From contig CP154957.1 in the NCBI GenBank assembly GCA_039621445.1, positions 26,830,541 through 26,894,540 of the forward strand: DNA of 64,000 nt, in the 5' to 3' direction. Each line of letters opens with the position of its first letter. Position 1 is the first letter of the stretch. This DNA is from Euglena gracilis. Lineage: Eukaryota > Euglenida > Euglenophyceae > Euglenales. Position numbers and translations under genes: made by a program. The notes under the pieces were generated by a model. It was not told the DNA's origin. It saw only the letters and a program-made list of their open reading frames with translations, and did not search any database. Below are positions 10,280 to 21,602 of this stretch, one piece after another.

Positions 10280-12160
10280 GATTAACAGACACATGGAATC
10301 CACTCCAAAAAGAATCTGCGGACACAATTCGTTTTGGTGACATTTTTCCACAATCTCAACCTGACGGCAGTGCCAAAGACCAGAAAGGAGGATATGGAGC
10401 TTTTGTCAATTTCCAGAAAATTTGTGTGGTGAGAGGCTACAAAACCGATGCCTTGGACAAGTGTTTGTGCTTTTGCGAAGTATGTTCTCACGGTGCATGC
10501 CATCTTTGACACGGAGGCTGAAAAGATTGCCCATAGGGCCCAAAGACAGCTTCTGTGTTAGCAGGTTGGGATCCCATGTGTGAGTGGGCTCTGCAGACGT
10601 TGACAGCAAACTTATGTCAATGCATCGGCTGTCATGTCCAAGCTGACGAAATCCGAGCATGTTGTTGTCCCAAAAGCAAAGAGTGCGCTTCGTGTTCATA
10701 ACTAGTAATGGCCAAAAGTTTTCAAAAGGCCTGAAATTTCAGAAACGTGCAAATTTCACGGTTTTGGTGAAAGAAAATTCTCCCTCTTGGAAATTGTTGT
10801 TTATCTTCATTCTAACTTCAGATACAAGCTATTTGAAGGACAAAGAATGCATTGATGCAGGATTTTTTGAAGATTGAAGCAGATATGCCCATCTGAAGGT
10901 GTCTTTGGAAGAATGATTCTATTGGTCTTTTCTGGTGCATCTGGGCCACTTTCAAAACTGTTCTCCACAATTTTCTCCAAAATTTGGTCCACTGGGTGAC
11001 AATTTTGAGTCCCACCCTCTCGTGTGGCTTGTTTCCTGTTGAGCGTTCTGTTTTAATATCATTTTCTGAGCGTTCTCATGGTTTCCTGGTCGTGTTTTAC
11101 AGTCAAGAAACTTTTGCAGCCATTTCACAGAGCGCCAGTCGCAGCTCTGTGTCTTTGGCCTGGGGTCCTGTGTTTTTCTGTAAAATGCCCCAGCACCGTG
11201 ACAAAAACAGTCTAAACACCTTCACTTCAGCTGTAAATTGCATGCTCTCTTCTTTGCTGCAACGTTCGTCTTTGCTTTCTGCAGTTCAACAAGGTTGTTT
11301 CAATTGTTGTTGTTTTTTTTGCCAAAAGGGCATTTGAAGAAAGGCTTTGTTGTGGCGTTCTTGTTCTGAAAACATTCTGTTGAGCCCTCCCTCCCCCCCA
11401 CATCTTGGGCCAGGTCTTGGGGCATTTTGGAGCCACATCTTGGGCAGTTTGGTTCCACGTTTTGTGGCCATCTTGGTGCCACATCTTGGGCCCACATCCT
11501 GGGGCACCCACATCTTGGCGACACAGGTGGAGACCAGTTTCAGTGTCAAAAGGCCCCTTTTTCGGGGGGGGGTTCAAAAATGGGTTGATTTTTGGGCGGG
11601 AAGGGGTTCAAAAAATGGTTGATTATTCCGAGGGTGGTGCATTTACCTTGGGAGATCTGAGTGTTCCTCGTCCAAGCCTCGAGCGTGGTTGGGAGGGTTG
11701 GGGGGGGGGGGCGATCCCCTGGTCTTCAGCAGCCTCTGGGCTTCCCTGCCGCTGCGGCGGATGCTCGGATTCGTCCGCCGCCGACTGACTGGCTTTCATC
11801 TTCCATCAGATTTGCCGCGGTCACCAAATGACACTGCCCCTCCCCCTGAGTGATTTTGGGCGGGCCACACTTCTGGAACGCGAGATTAGTTTTACACTTG
11901 CTCACTTACACACTTGCTCCGCTACTTACACAGGGCGTGAAATTTCATGAAATTTCATTTCAAACAACTTACGGCCTTTACTGTTCATAAGCACTGAAAA
12001 GTTTCAAAGCATGGCAGCCGGAGGTGTGGGTGTTGGATGATTGGGATGTGCTGAAGCTGTATGAACACACCAAGTCGGGTTCTTGGTTTGAAACACAACA
12101 CTACAACATCCTTGTGCTGTTGTACAATTTGGCAGGGGGGGGGGGATTATGCGGTCTGGC
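10280..12160. other. No gene recognised; includes a CATCTTGGG minisatellite (11386-11530)
   Basis: Unique-looking sequence, then a short array of units such as 'CCACATCTTGGGCCAGGTC' (11397-11520) related in style to the GGCCAGTTTTGGGCC arrays further right. The open frames here have no recognisable domains. Confidence 0.4.
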
Positions 12161-12167
12161 AGGCAGG

Positions 12168-12293
12168 GAAAAAATGCGGAAATTATGCGGAAAAATGCGG
12201 GAAAATGCGGAAATTATGCGGAAATTATGCGGAAAAAAAATTGCGGAAAATATGCGGAAAAATGCGGAAAATGCGGAAAATATGCCGAAATTC
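12168..12293 (+). repeat. ATGCGGAAA array
   Basis: About 12 units of ATGCGGAAA or ATTATGCGGAA. Similar GCGGAAAAATT arrays occur at 17830-17935 and 18240-18360. Confidence 0.85.
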
Positions 12294-12500
12294 TGTGGAG
12301 TCCCAGGTCATATGGAGAGGACAGATATATTTTTACCTCACAATATGCAGGGTCCCGATGCTATTTGATTTCCATCGCCAATGCCCAAGCTTGCCAGAAG
12401 TCACCAAAATGCAATGGAAAAACAAAGCACAATAAAAATGTTCAGCGGCAGTATGTCCATTGTTTAAAAGACACGGACGCAAATAAACAATGCGAACAGG

Positions 12501-12959
12501 TCAGAGGGAGGTGAAACGCCCAGACAAATCACCATTAAATTGAAGCATGAACTCCAACCTCCGTGGATTTTGTGACAAAGCCCACTGATCGGCATCCAGC
12601 TTTCCGCAAACAGAAAAAAACCTTTCCACACTTGAAGTGGCAACCGGGGTGGAAATCAGAAACAAAACACGTTCACGAAAAAGAGATGGCCGATGCGTCT
12701 TCCACCATTCAATTAACTCCTCTGGGCCGTCAATATCCCTTTTTGTGCATTGCAAATATTGTATGAAATCTTCATCACATCCGTCCAAACGCAACGCTGA
12801 GTAATCTGTGGGAGCTGATGACATAAGAGGAAAATTATTTGGGTTGAACACACGAAGTTGACGGTAAAACTCAATTTGTTCCTTGCTTTTCTCAAAGCGA
12901 ACATTCAAACCGTCCTGCAACGATTTCAAAACTCTGATGAACATATCACACAGAAACAT
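12501..12959 (-). pseudogene. hAT-family transposase, C-terminal dimerisation domain
   Basis: An open frame of 152 codons ends in the hAT C-terminal region: LIEWWKTHRPSLF, then STPVATSSVERFFSVCGKLD and a final LEFMLQFNGDL block. These match the WW...P, (P)A(T)S(S)xER.FS.G and final LxxN features of the domain used for transposase dimerisation. The catalytic RNase H-like core, insertion domain and BED zinc finger are not found on either side, so this is a 5'-truncated remnant. I did not identify the matching terminal inverted repeats. Confidence 0.75.
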
Positions 12960-12999
12960 TTCAGCAAAGAATATGTGGCAAACAAATTTTCAAGTTTAG

Positions 13000-13577
13000 A
13001 ACTCATGTGAAATTCCGCATTTCCCCCCGTTTGCCTCAGAGCAAAGTCAGTCGCCCGACAGGTAGTGATAATAAAGTAAAATAAAATAAACAATATATAA
13101 ATAAAGTCAGGGGACGTACATTGCCATGCACTGTGGTTTCACGATTGTTGACACCAAAAATAATTTTGTTGAAGTGCAGTTTTTGTTGCAGTTTTTTGAA
13201 GTGTTTTGCAGAATTTTGCAGTTTTTTTTTGTGAATTGCCCATGTGCAATTCCCCGCTGTGGTGTGAAGGTTGGTTTCCCAACCTCTTCCAATGTGGCTT
13301 GCTCGGTGTCCTGTGTTGCGAGCAACGACACTACCATTTCGTCCGTGCTGAACGTCCTCGAAAATGCCCAGGATGATTGTGAGGCGGTGTGGCTGTATAT
13401 TCCAAAGCAGATGCCTTGCTCAGTGAAATACCCCCACCAGATTTGTCTCCCGCAAAGGATGACCGTCGGGATAGAAAGGCGCCCTCCATTGTTTTACAGA
13501 ACACATGAAGGGTTTACGCAACCAAGGGTCCTGGGGAGGGGGGATTGGAATAAGGCATTAATGTTGCAGCAGATTCA
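13000..13577. other. No gene recognised
   Basis: Contains an open plus-strand frame (13126-13581) with no domain I recognise and a TTTTGCAG-rich stretch at 13190-13230. It lies between the hAT remnant and the recombinase-like gene. Confidence 0.3.
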
Positions 13578-15010
13578 TTGATGCCTCGAAGTCACCCCAC
13601 GCTTGGCACACACTTTTGGATTGTAAATACGGGGTCGCTTTACGGCAGGTGCAGGGGCTGGGGCCAGGGGTACGGGTTGCTGCAGGAGGTTAGGGACGTC
13701 CTGGAACCGGGGCATGCTCCGCCGCGGGCGGTGCCGCGTGGATGCAGAACCGGAACTAGCGCGCAGTGTTAATGGCACGGACCAACACGCCACACACCAG
13801 CACACAATAGACCAACATATGCAATCCCCACCGCCACCAAACAGTGCAGAATCCAAGGACGGCCGTCCGTGGATGCGGTAGACAGCCTCATCGTCCTCCA
13901 ACTTGATGCCCCGCAGCCCAACGCGCAGCTTCCCATTCTTGCGGCCATGCCCCCCGGGACGGCTGCATGCAGAACTCAGCATCCGCGGTGTTTCACGGAC
14001 GTGCAGTGTTTCATCTGTAGGAATTTGAACGGGTTCTTTAGTTTATCACTGAGATGAAAAGTATGGATGATTGCTGTTGTTAACAACCAAGTGCATACGG
14101 TAGAGGTGGAAGCACGCTTGGTGCGGCTGGCGGAAGTTCCGGAGGCGGGGTAACCGGACTGTGGAGAGAACGGGAGAACGCGGGGCGGCACGATACACGC
14201 ATACGCTTCTGGGTGGGCAGGAGGCTGGGGAGTCACCAGCGGTGCTTCCGGCACTGCATCCTCAGGCGTCCTGTGTGGAAAAACCGAGTTCCGAAGAGAT
14301 TCCCCGAAAAAGACATACCCCTGTTTGCGTGAAGAAAAAATGACAAGCGTGGTCAGCCGACTCAAAATCTCGGCACGCAAACCCATCCTGAATCCCAAAA
14401 TCAGCAAATTCCACCGTTGCATCTGTAGAACGTTGTTTGCGTCAAAACGTGTTCGGAGGGACAGAAGATCCTCCTCTGTCAAAATCCCAGGTGTCGTTCG
14501 TTGAGCTGCTTCCATGGCACACACCCCTCTTTCACCTTTGAGCACCGGGACAGCAAATTCATTCAGCAATGGAAATTGACGACCCACGAAGGCAGCCAAG
14601 GCAATTTTCGGGGCCATTGCATTGTACGCCCTCATCATGCCGTTCACATAACTTCGCCAGGAGTCTACAAAAAGTTATTTTAGTGAAAAGTTCTGTGTGG
14701 CCCGCTGTTGTTTGCAACTTTCCACGTCAGCCTCATCGTCAAACCATTACACCGGAAAAATGTTGCGACGAGCCCAATATTCGTCCAACGCAAATATTCG
14801 TCCAACGAGTCATACTTTAACCCGTTATCCGCACAAAAATCGACAATAGTCAGAAAATGTGGGATGCCGGATCGTTGGACGCCTTGCGCTCCGGAAAGTC
14901 TCTTGGTTTCTTTCTTAGCAAACAAGGGGCCGTTCACCGGGTCATCTGCCTCCTGCTCACCGCCCTCAGAAATTTTGCGGATCGCAACAACAAATTCCTC
15001 GGGGGGGGGG
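13578..15010 (-). CDS. Tyrosine-recombinase-like gene, broken or intron-split
   Basis: Minus-strand pieces in order. Around 14937-14710: FLTIVDFCADNGLKYDSLDEY, which resembles an integrase N-terminal core-binding domain. Around 14662-14350: SWRSYVNGMMRAYN, VGRQFPLLNEFAVPVLKGER and QRWNLLILGFRMGLRAEIL, the last resembling the start of the catalytic domain with its first Arg (TGLR-type). Around 13960-13860: GKLRVGLRGIKLEDDEAVYR. The pieces lie in different frames with about 50 bp between the first two, so introns or frameshifts are needed. The R-H-R-Y tetrad cannot be confirmed. This could be a Crypton- or DIRS-type mobile element or a domesticated gene. Confidence 0.4.
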
Positions 15011-15112
15011 GGGGCGGAGGTTTCAGTCCGGCCAACGCCACAAGGTTCGCCCGTTTAGCCATTAAGAACAAAAACTGAGGACAAGAAGAACATATCACCA
15101 TCATCAAAGAGC

Positions 15113-15240
15113 AAACGATTTCCAAGACAGGGATCCGTTAGTGTAAAACGATTTGCAAGACAGGCGACCGTTAGTGTAAAACGATTTCCAAGATAGGGAT
15201 CCGTTCGTGTAAAACGACTTCCAAGACGGCGTACGTTTTC
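15113..15240 (+). repeat. Minisatellite of about 33 bp, four units
   Basis: Units of the form AAACGATTTCCAAGACAGGG ATCCGTTAGTGTA repeat at about 15113, 15147, 15179 and 15211, with a few substitutions. Confidence 0.8.
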
Positions 15241-15340
15241 TTGAAAAAAAATGACAAAACCGGCCAAAACTCAAGCCAGGTGCATCGGTCGAATGAATTT
15301 TCAAGACAGGCGTGCGGGCCCAGACGAAGTAGGTTTTAGT

Positions 15341-15431
15341 AAATCAACAGACACTAACGATTTCAGCCGGGCCGCTCTCTTCGCTCGCACGGCCCGGCAC
15401 GCCTGGTGAAATTGTTAGTGTCTGTTGATTT
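15341..15431. repeat. 91-nt near-perfect hairpin
   Basis: Arms 15341-15365 and 15407-15431 begin AAATCAACAGACACTAAC and pair with one mismatch in 25. An inner stem GCCGGGCCG / CGGCCCGGC (15366-15374 and 15390-15398) continues the fold. It may be a tiny fold-back element, since AT-rich sequence follows and C/G runs begin 20 bases on. Confidence 0.8.
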
Positions 15432-15459
15432 ATATATAGAAAAATGGACTAGCTAGACC

Positions 15460-16780
15460 CCCTCTCCCCCCCGGGGGGGGGGTCCGGGGGTCCGCCCAAC
15501 TGGAAAAAAATTTTCCTCCGGCGCTGTGCGCCGAGGTGGAAATGAGGTTTTTAATAGGGTTTTGGCTGATTTTGTTCCAAAAATACGCAAAAAAAGGCCA
15601 AAAACGGGCATTTTTGGCCATTTTTGGGGGGTCCAAAAAAAATTGCAACGCTTCGCGCCAGTCACTGGAAAAAAATTCCACTCGCTAGCCCTGCTAGCAG
15701 ACCCCCCAGGGGGGGGGGGTTGCTAGCAACCCAGGGGGGGTTGCTAGAAAGGGGGGGGTTGCCAGGGGGGGTTACTAGCTGCAGTCCAGCCCCCCCCCCC
15801 GGGGTGGGGGGGTACTGCAATCCAATTTCCCATGCAATTCCTAATTGAGTGGACCAATCCATTGAGTTGGGAACCACACCTGCTGGGGTCGTGGACTAGA
15901 GTAACTGGTGCGTCGTCACGGTGAAGGAGACCCCCCTAACTAAAGTGGAGTATGTGCCTGACGGGCGCTTGGTGGCCAGCGTCGTAAACAAGGTAAGTCG
16001 CGCCAGGCCGGCCACCTCCACGTACCCCCCCCCCCTTGTTGTCCCCCCCCCTATTGTCCCTCGGCCCCGGCTGACCAGGGGTTTTTTTAGCTCGGCCAAT
16101 GAAATTCCTTTGGTACCCCCTTATTGTTCCCCCCTTATTGTCCGGTCGGGCCTCCCGGGGGGAGGTCGGTGGGACAATAAGGGGGGGAACACAGACAAAG
16201 GGCCAGAGGTGAACAACAGCGCCAGGCCAGAAGAAGGGATAAAAGGCACCAAAAAACAGCCACAGTGCACACAGGGGGGTACTGCAATCCCTTAAGCAGA
16301 AGCCTGGACACACCGCACTAAGTGCTGCGTCTTGCAGAACTTCCTCGTTGGGGTTCGCAGCCTGGTTTGCGGCCTAAGGCGCCGGGGTCCACTTTAAAAG
16401 TCTTATAAAACCTTCGCCCAAACACGGTTTTTACCATTACCCCCCCTAAACGACCCCCCCCCTGAATGACCCTCCGGGGTCCCGGCCCAGACAATGGAAA
16501 ATTTTTCAAGAAAAAAGTCGTCAAAAACGACCTATTTTTTTGGAGATTTTCAGATTCATGAGTTTTCCTTCTAGTGGAAATGATGCCAGAGAACACAAAT
16601 TTCACAAAAAAAATCCGAAAAAAAGGGGTGGGGGGGTGTCCGAGACCCTTTTTTTCCGACCCCCCCCCTCAGTGCCCCCCCCCCCCTAAGTGACCCTCCG
16701 GGGTCTAGGCCGGGACAAGAGGGGGGTCATTTAGGGGGGGGTAATGGTGAACAAATATGTCTTGAGATGCAGACTCCGTC
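15460..16780. other. No gene; C/G-run repeats, including a GACAATAAGG element (16020-16195)
   Basis: Many runs of 7 or more C or G, often paired as inverted copies. At 16055-16195 the sequence CCAATGAAATTCCTTTGGTAC and flanking CCCTTATTGTC / GACAATAAGGGG matches, in opposite orientation, the copy at 21187-21280. I see no coding sequence. Confidence 0.45.
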
Positions 16781-16812
16781 CTGAGTCCTGCGTCTAAGAC
16801 GCAGGACTCAGG
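16780..16812. repeat. Perfect 16-bp-arm hairpin
   Basis: CCTGAGTCCTGCGTCT, one base, then its exact reverse complement. The same GACGCAG core occurs nearby at 16955-16965 (TCTCAGACGCAG). Confidence 0.95.
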
Positions 16813-17454
16813 GGAAGGTATACACCTTTCGGTGCCGAAGGCGCCGAAAATGTTTGAAAATGTTTGAAAATGTTTTGGCCATTTTTGTGGGTCCCCCAGG
16901 ACCCCCCCCCACCGGGGGAACCCTTCAGGGGGTGGGTGCGTGGGGAGTCTGTGTCTCAGACGCAGTTTTTTCCTGGAGGTCCCGTGAACGCCCCAAAACT
17001 GCACCCATGAATAACAAAAACGCCAAAAATAGCCTGGTAGGCATCTGGTCGGAAAAAAATTGCCTAGGGGGTGTCTGGGACGCGCCTATGGGGGCCTAGG
17101 GGTGTCGGACGACGCGGGGGGGGGGGACGCGGGGGAGACACCATTTTTGGGAAAGTGAAATTAGGAATTTGCCGCGAGAAAATTTTTGCCAAATTAGGAT
17201 TCCAGCACAAAAAAAATAGGACAAACCCACCCCAAATTGAGAATCACCCACCGCAAGTCAGGAATCACCCACACCAAATTAGGAATCAACAAACCTCAAA
17301 TTTGCCTGAAATTAGGAATCGGCCTCCTGAATTTGGCTGTCTCGAGAACAAAATTTTGGTTCCAAAGTGGGACGCGGGGGGGACGCGGGGGGGACGAGGG
17401 GGAGACACCCCCTACATTAGGTTAGCCTGTGACTTTGTTAAATGGTTTTAAGAA

Positions 17455-17518
17455 GGAAACGGGGTTCAATCACGATTCCGCGTTTTCGCACGGGGAATCG
17501 TGATTGAACCCCGTTTCC
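17455..17518. repeat. Perfect 25-bp-arm hairpin with 14-base loop
   Basis: Arms 17455-17479 (starting GGAAACGGGGTTCAATCACG) and 17494-17518 are exact reverse complements. The context is AT-rich, with no gene next to it that could claim it as a terminator. Confidence 0.95.
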
Positions 17519-17802
17519 AATTGTAAAAAAAAATGTTGTTAAAAGTGCCCAAGTTGGCCCAAATTGGTTGTGGAGAACCTGATGTGTTTGTCCTTTGACC
17601 GAAGGTTGCGGTTCTGTCGTGAACCCGGCGGCCCTAAAACGCCGGTTTGAAAAAAGGAAGGGACACTGGGACAAAATGCTTCCACGGGTCCAACCCCCCC
17701 CCTGAAACAGCCCGGTCGCCCTCCCAAAAAGGTAGGGGGTGTCTGCCACCCCCCCCCCTGCGTCCCCCCCCTCTCGCATCCCAAACCACCCCCTTGACAA
17801 AG

Positions 17803-18379
17803 GCCAGGGGGGGGGGAAATTGATATCGGAGGCCTTCGGAAAAATTGCGGAAAAATTGCGGAAAAATTGCGGAAATTGCGGAAAAATTGCGGAAAAATTG
17901 CGGAAATTGCGGAAAAATTGCGGAAAAATTGATATCGGGTATACACATTTCTGTCTGAGGGGACTTAGAAAATTTTCAATTGTGAGGTTCAGAACACCGC
18001 AACACCCACGTCGATGCAGGCGAGCACAAATCAACACGCTTGATGTTCTTTGCACAGGTGGGACGCACCCAATTCTGTAACCAGTGGTGCACCTGTGAGA
18101 AAAATTGGGTAAACTAAACTTGGGGGGGGGGAAAAAAAAAAAAAAAACAACAAAACACAATAGCACACCTGTTGATCCATTTGAATAATGGCTTGAACTC
18201 ATTGCATCTTCCATCTTCGGTGGTGGGAAAAAAATTCTGCGGAAAAAAAAATGGGAAAAAATTGCGGAAAAATTGCGGAAATTGCGGAAAAATTGCGGAA
18301 AATTGCGGAAAATTGCGGAAATTGCGGAAAATTGCGGAAATTGCGGAAAAATTGCGGATATCAATTTCCCCCCCCCCTG
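17803..18379. mobile_element. Element bounded by C/G-run inverted repeats, carrying two GCGGAAAAATT arrays
   Basis: The left end is CCAGGGGGGGGGGAAATTG followed by ATATC, and the right end GATATCAATTTCCCCCCCCC followed by CTG. Inside each end lies an array of GCGGAAAAATT units in the same orientation (17838-17930 and 18239-18358). The left array is also closed by a second GATATC. All frames through the arrays are open (RNFPQF / KLRKNCG peptides), which is an artefact. Confidence 0.6.
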
Positions 18380-18385
18380 CAAAGG

Positions 18386-19260
18386 CGCGAGGCAAGAGGT
18401 TTTTGGAAGGAAGTCTTTTTTTAAGACCGTGTTTGGGCCGATTTCGAGACATTAAAAGTTGAAATATTCACCCAAACACGGTTTCAACCAAGAACAGTGT
18501 TTTGGGGTGGGTGAGGTTTTAGGGGGCCCCAGGGGTAACCGTGGGGCCCCTGGTGCACGAAACTCAAATATGACTGTATATTAAACACCTTTTTGTATTT
18601 GACAACAACATTTGTTTCAGGGTGGTGCTTCGTATTGCTCCGCCACCAATAGCTCCGCCACCAATGGCTCCGCCACCAATCATGGTTCACAAGGACAAAA
18701 AGAGGCCAAAGTCCTACCCCGGGGCCATGCCCTGGTGAAACTGCGCTACCATGGCATGTTTTTATGTCAAGAACCGTGTTTTGGCCAAGAATTATGGGGA
18801 TCCCAGGGGCGGCAGGTGCTTTGTCCATCTTGGGTGCAGATTCCATGGTTCTCTGTGAGACGGACAGGGCTGAAGCTCCCAAGGGCCCGAAAATTCCTCC
18901 CTGAAAACATCTGAAAAATGTGGCCCTGTGGGAAGTTTTCAACACCAGAAAAAAATTGTTGAACCCCAAAAAGAGCAAATTCCCTTCTGTTACCCACCCG
19001 TTCTGGGGGGCAAATGTGTCAATGCATGAATCGTATGCTTCCGGCCAGGGGACAGCATCGAGGCATCCATTTTTTAATCATTTCTTTTATTGGCAGTGGA
19101 GGGGAAATTGGATGTGGAATGCGGCCCAGGAGGAGCACTCAGAGAAGTCCAAGGGGAAGAAGAGTGTAAATTGGAGGTTGTGGGTGAGTCCCATCCGGAG
19201 GTGTGGGCAGTTTTAGAGCTTCGTTCGGGGAGGGGTTGGGAGAGGAGAAGAGAGGGGGTT
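18386..19260. other. No gene recognised
   Basis: Contains an inverted pair around CCGTGTTTGGG / CCCAAACACGG (18427-18438 and 18472-18483) and a triple AGCTCCGCCACCAATGG repeat (18640-18680). TTTTATTGGCAG at 19085-19096 could be a splice acceptor, but the following frame is not recognised. Confidence 0.3.
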
Positions 19261-19264
19261 TTGA

Positions 19265-19830
19265 CATTAGGCAAGGCTGGGCACAGCTCAGCTCGGCTTG
19301 GTACGGCACGGCTCGGCATGGCTCAGCACAGCTCGGCACGGCTCGGCACGGCGCAGGTGTCTCGCGCGTGTTGTGCCCGCGTGTCGCCGTGCGAGCACGT
19401 CGCCCATGTCGGCGTGCTGTTCTTTGCCGTCGGGACGGGTCACCGCGAGCCGTTGCACCCGCTTGTCACTTCTTGTTTTCACTTTGTTTCCCACTGGAAT
19501 TGCCCGTTTTTTTTGTGTTGGAGAGGCTACCTCCTGCGGCGCTCCGCTTGCTGTGTTCGGGAGCATTGAATGTGTATGGGACCTTGATGTTCCTCTTGCT
19601 GCCCATCCAAGTCCATGGGTGACACTGCCATCACGGTACTGGATTGGCAGCGTCCTGCCGGTGGCGCCTATGTTTTCACTGTCGGTGAGAGTTGGTCCTG
19701 CCATTTCACCGACATTGTCGGGGAGAGCTGCTCTGCCACAAATCACAAAGCTGCTGAAATCCGTTGCCAAATGTCGGTGGACATGTGCTGCCTCGTCCAC
19801 CCTTGGCTGGCACCTGGTAAACCCCCCGCC
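19265..19830 (-). mobile_element. LINE family 1, 3' end fragment
   Basis: The minus strand carries the degraded C-terminal region of the LINE ORF (positions 19830-19500, similar to 22960-22500 and 30640-30240). It is followed by a 3' tail module (about 19470-19340) and a GAGCCGTGCC-type decamer array (19340-19265). The tail module is shared with the copies ending near 29992 and 39945. The 5' part is missing, as expected for a 5'-truncated LINE copy. Confidence 0.6.
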
Positions 19831-20037
19831 CCAAATATAAAAAAAACCCCTGGTTTTATATTTGGGCGGAAATTTCAAGACCCCGAGGGGGGTTTTTATA
19901 TTTGGGGGGGGTTATATTCGGTCGGAAAAATCAATTTCTTCTCGAGATCCAGTAGTCACTTTTCGGTCCAAAATCACAGGCCCGATCGGACAATAAGGGG
20001 GGGAGGACAATAAGACCGTACAGGGAGGGATTGAGGT

Positions 20038-20118
20038 TGAGGATTTCAAAAAAAGTTGAACCTCAATGTCATCGACCTCAACCTCAACCTCGACCTCAAT
20101 GTTACCTCAATGTCCAAA
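20038..20118 (+). repeat. CCTCAA hexamer repeat
   Basis: Units of AACCTC / GACCTC with interruptions. A second array lies at 21125-21178. Both sit beside GATTAACC motifs. Confidence 0.8.
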
Positions 20119-20399
20119 ATTCAAAAAAATGAACTCACAAAAAGCATGGATTGGACCAGCTCCTCTTCTAAAACCTTCCTCAAAGGCAATTTTGACAGCT
20201 TTTATGACAATTTACAACATATGTGGGTGGAAACAAGAAAAAATAGTGGGGTGCTGATTAAAAACTTGAAATAAGTGACCAATTGCCCAATTTTTGAAAA
20301 AAACCAGGTAGTTTGCCTCATTTGTAACACCATTTTTCAATTCTCTTTGTTGTTGAGTCGTATTCCTTCAGGGTTGGGCAATTGACCCAATTATTATTG

Positions 20400-21075
20400 G
20401 GGTCAAGCGATTAACCATGGTTAACTGGGGGTCAACAAGCGATTAACCAATTTTCGATTAACTGTGTGTTTCCCTCGATTAATTTCGATTAACCACCACA
20501 AAAAAGGTGTCCCTACCCTTGAGTAGTGTTGTGCACCTTGCCAAATTGGTGCCTGAAAACATCATCCTCAAACCAGAGCTCAAGCTCTCAGTCATTGAAT
20601 GGATCATGAGCCAAACAAACCAAAAAAATGAAAACCACACGGATCTCCGTTGCCTGTCAAATGGGTCAGATGGCGTAAATTCATATGCACAACATGAGCA
20701 CATCAATGGAGCAATCACTAAGGCGATTGCGCAAATCATTGGGGTCACAGCTTCTTTTATCTGATGACAATTACCACCCCTCCTCCGAAGGGTTATGTTG
20801 GGTGTTGCAGTTGAAAAGTGCCTCTTTTCCAAAAGGGAACTTCAATTACCCACACGTCCACCCCCACATAGTGTGTCAGTCCCCAAAGGGAAGAGAAATG
20901 TTCCCAAACCCAAGACATCTTCAATTTCTGCCAAAAAAAGGTCGATTAACTGGGGGGGCCACAAGCGATCAACCGTTTTTCGATTAACCATGGTTAATTG
21001 TCCCCCCCACAAACGATCGATTAACTGGGGGGGGGGGTCACAAGCGATTAACCGTTTTTCGATTAACCATCCAAC
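20400..21075. repeat. GATTAACC / TTAACCATGGTTAA repeats flanking 450 bp
   Basis: Copies of GTCAACAAGCGATTAACC and CGATTAACCATGGTTAA occur at 20400-20500 and again, twice, at 20940-21072, each with the palindrome TTAACCATGGTTAA or a close form. Between them is an open plus-strand frame (20507-20764) that I do not recognise. Confidence 0.6.
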
Positions 21076-21186
21076 CCTGATTCCTTTGGATTTTCGCATT
21101 GAGGTGACATTGAGAAAAGATGGAGGTTGGAAAACCTCAACCTCAACCTCAACCTCAACACCTCAACCTCAATCCAGCCTTGGAGC

Positions 21187-21290
21187 GTACCAAAGGAATT
21201 TCATTGGCCAGGCCAAAAAAAACCGCGTCGGCCGGGGCCCAGGGACAATAAGGGGGGGGGACAATAAGGGGGGGGGGGTTGTATGGGATG
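21187..21290 (+). repeat. Second copy of the GACAATAAGGGG repeat
   Basis: GTACCAAAGGAATTTCATTG followed by GCC, then two GACAATAAGGGGGG blocks. It is the reverse-orientation counterpart of 16020-16140. Confidence 0.65.
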
Positions 21291-21404
21291 GCGGCATATG
21301 GGGGATCCAGTTCAAAGCAGGGATGATCATTCGAGATCATCCCTGGACTGAGGACTAGATGTATCCAAGAGAACTCCTCTCGTGATATGGAAAGGGCAAT
21401 GCTA

Positions 21405-21602
21405 CCAACATAACGTGACCCCCCCCCCATATGGCACCCCCCAGGGAGCGTTTTGACCCCCCTGGCGACAATTAGGGGTAGGTGACAATTAGGGGTGGGG
21501 GCACTCAATTTACCATGCATGTCCATGGGTCCATGGGCACCCCCACCCCTAATTGTCGTCCCCCAAGGGGGGGGGGGCGACAATTAGGGGTGGGGACAAG
21601 GC
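21405..21602 (+). repeat. Repeat copy with CGACAATTAGGGG inverted arms (copy 1)
   Basis: CGTGACCCCCC...ATATGGCACCCCC...GACAATTAGGGGT, then GTCCATGGGTCCATGGGCAC and inverted CCCTAATTGTCG. A second copy at 22084-22300 keeps the same order. Confidence 0.7.

Noticed and set aside
15113-15240. CRISPR-like array
   Set aside because: The units are contiguous without unique spacers, and the setting is eukaryotic; it is a minisatellite.
17438-18462. 314-codon minus-strand frame with NFPQF repeats and its plus-strand counterparts
   Set aside because: Generated by the GCGGAAAAATT arrays and poly-C runs.
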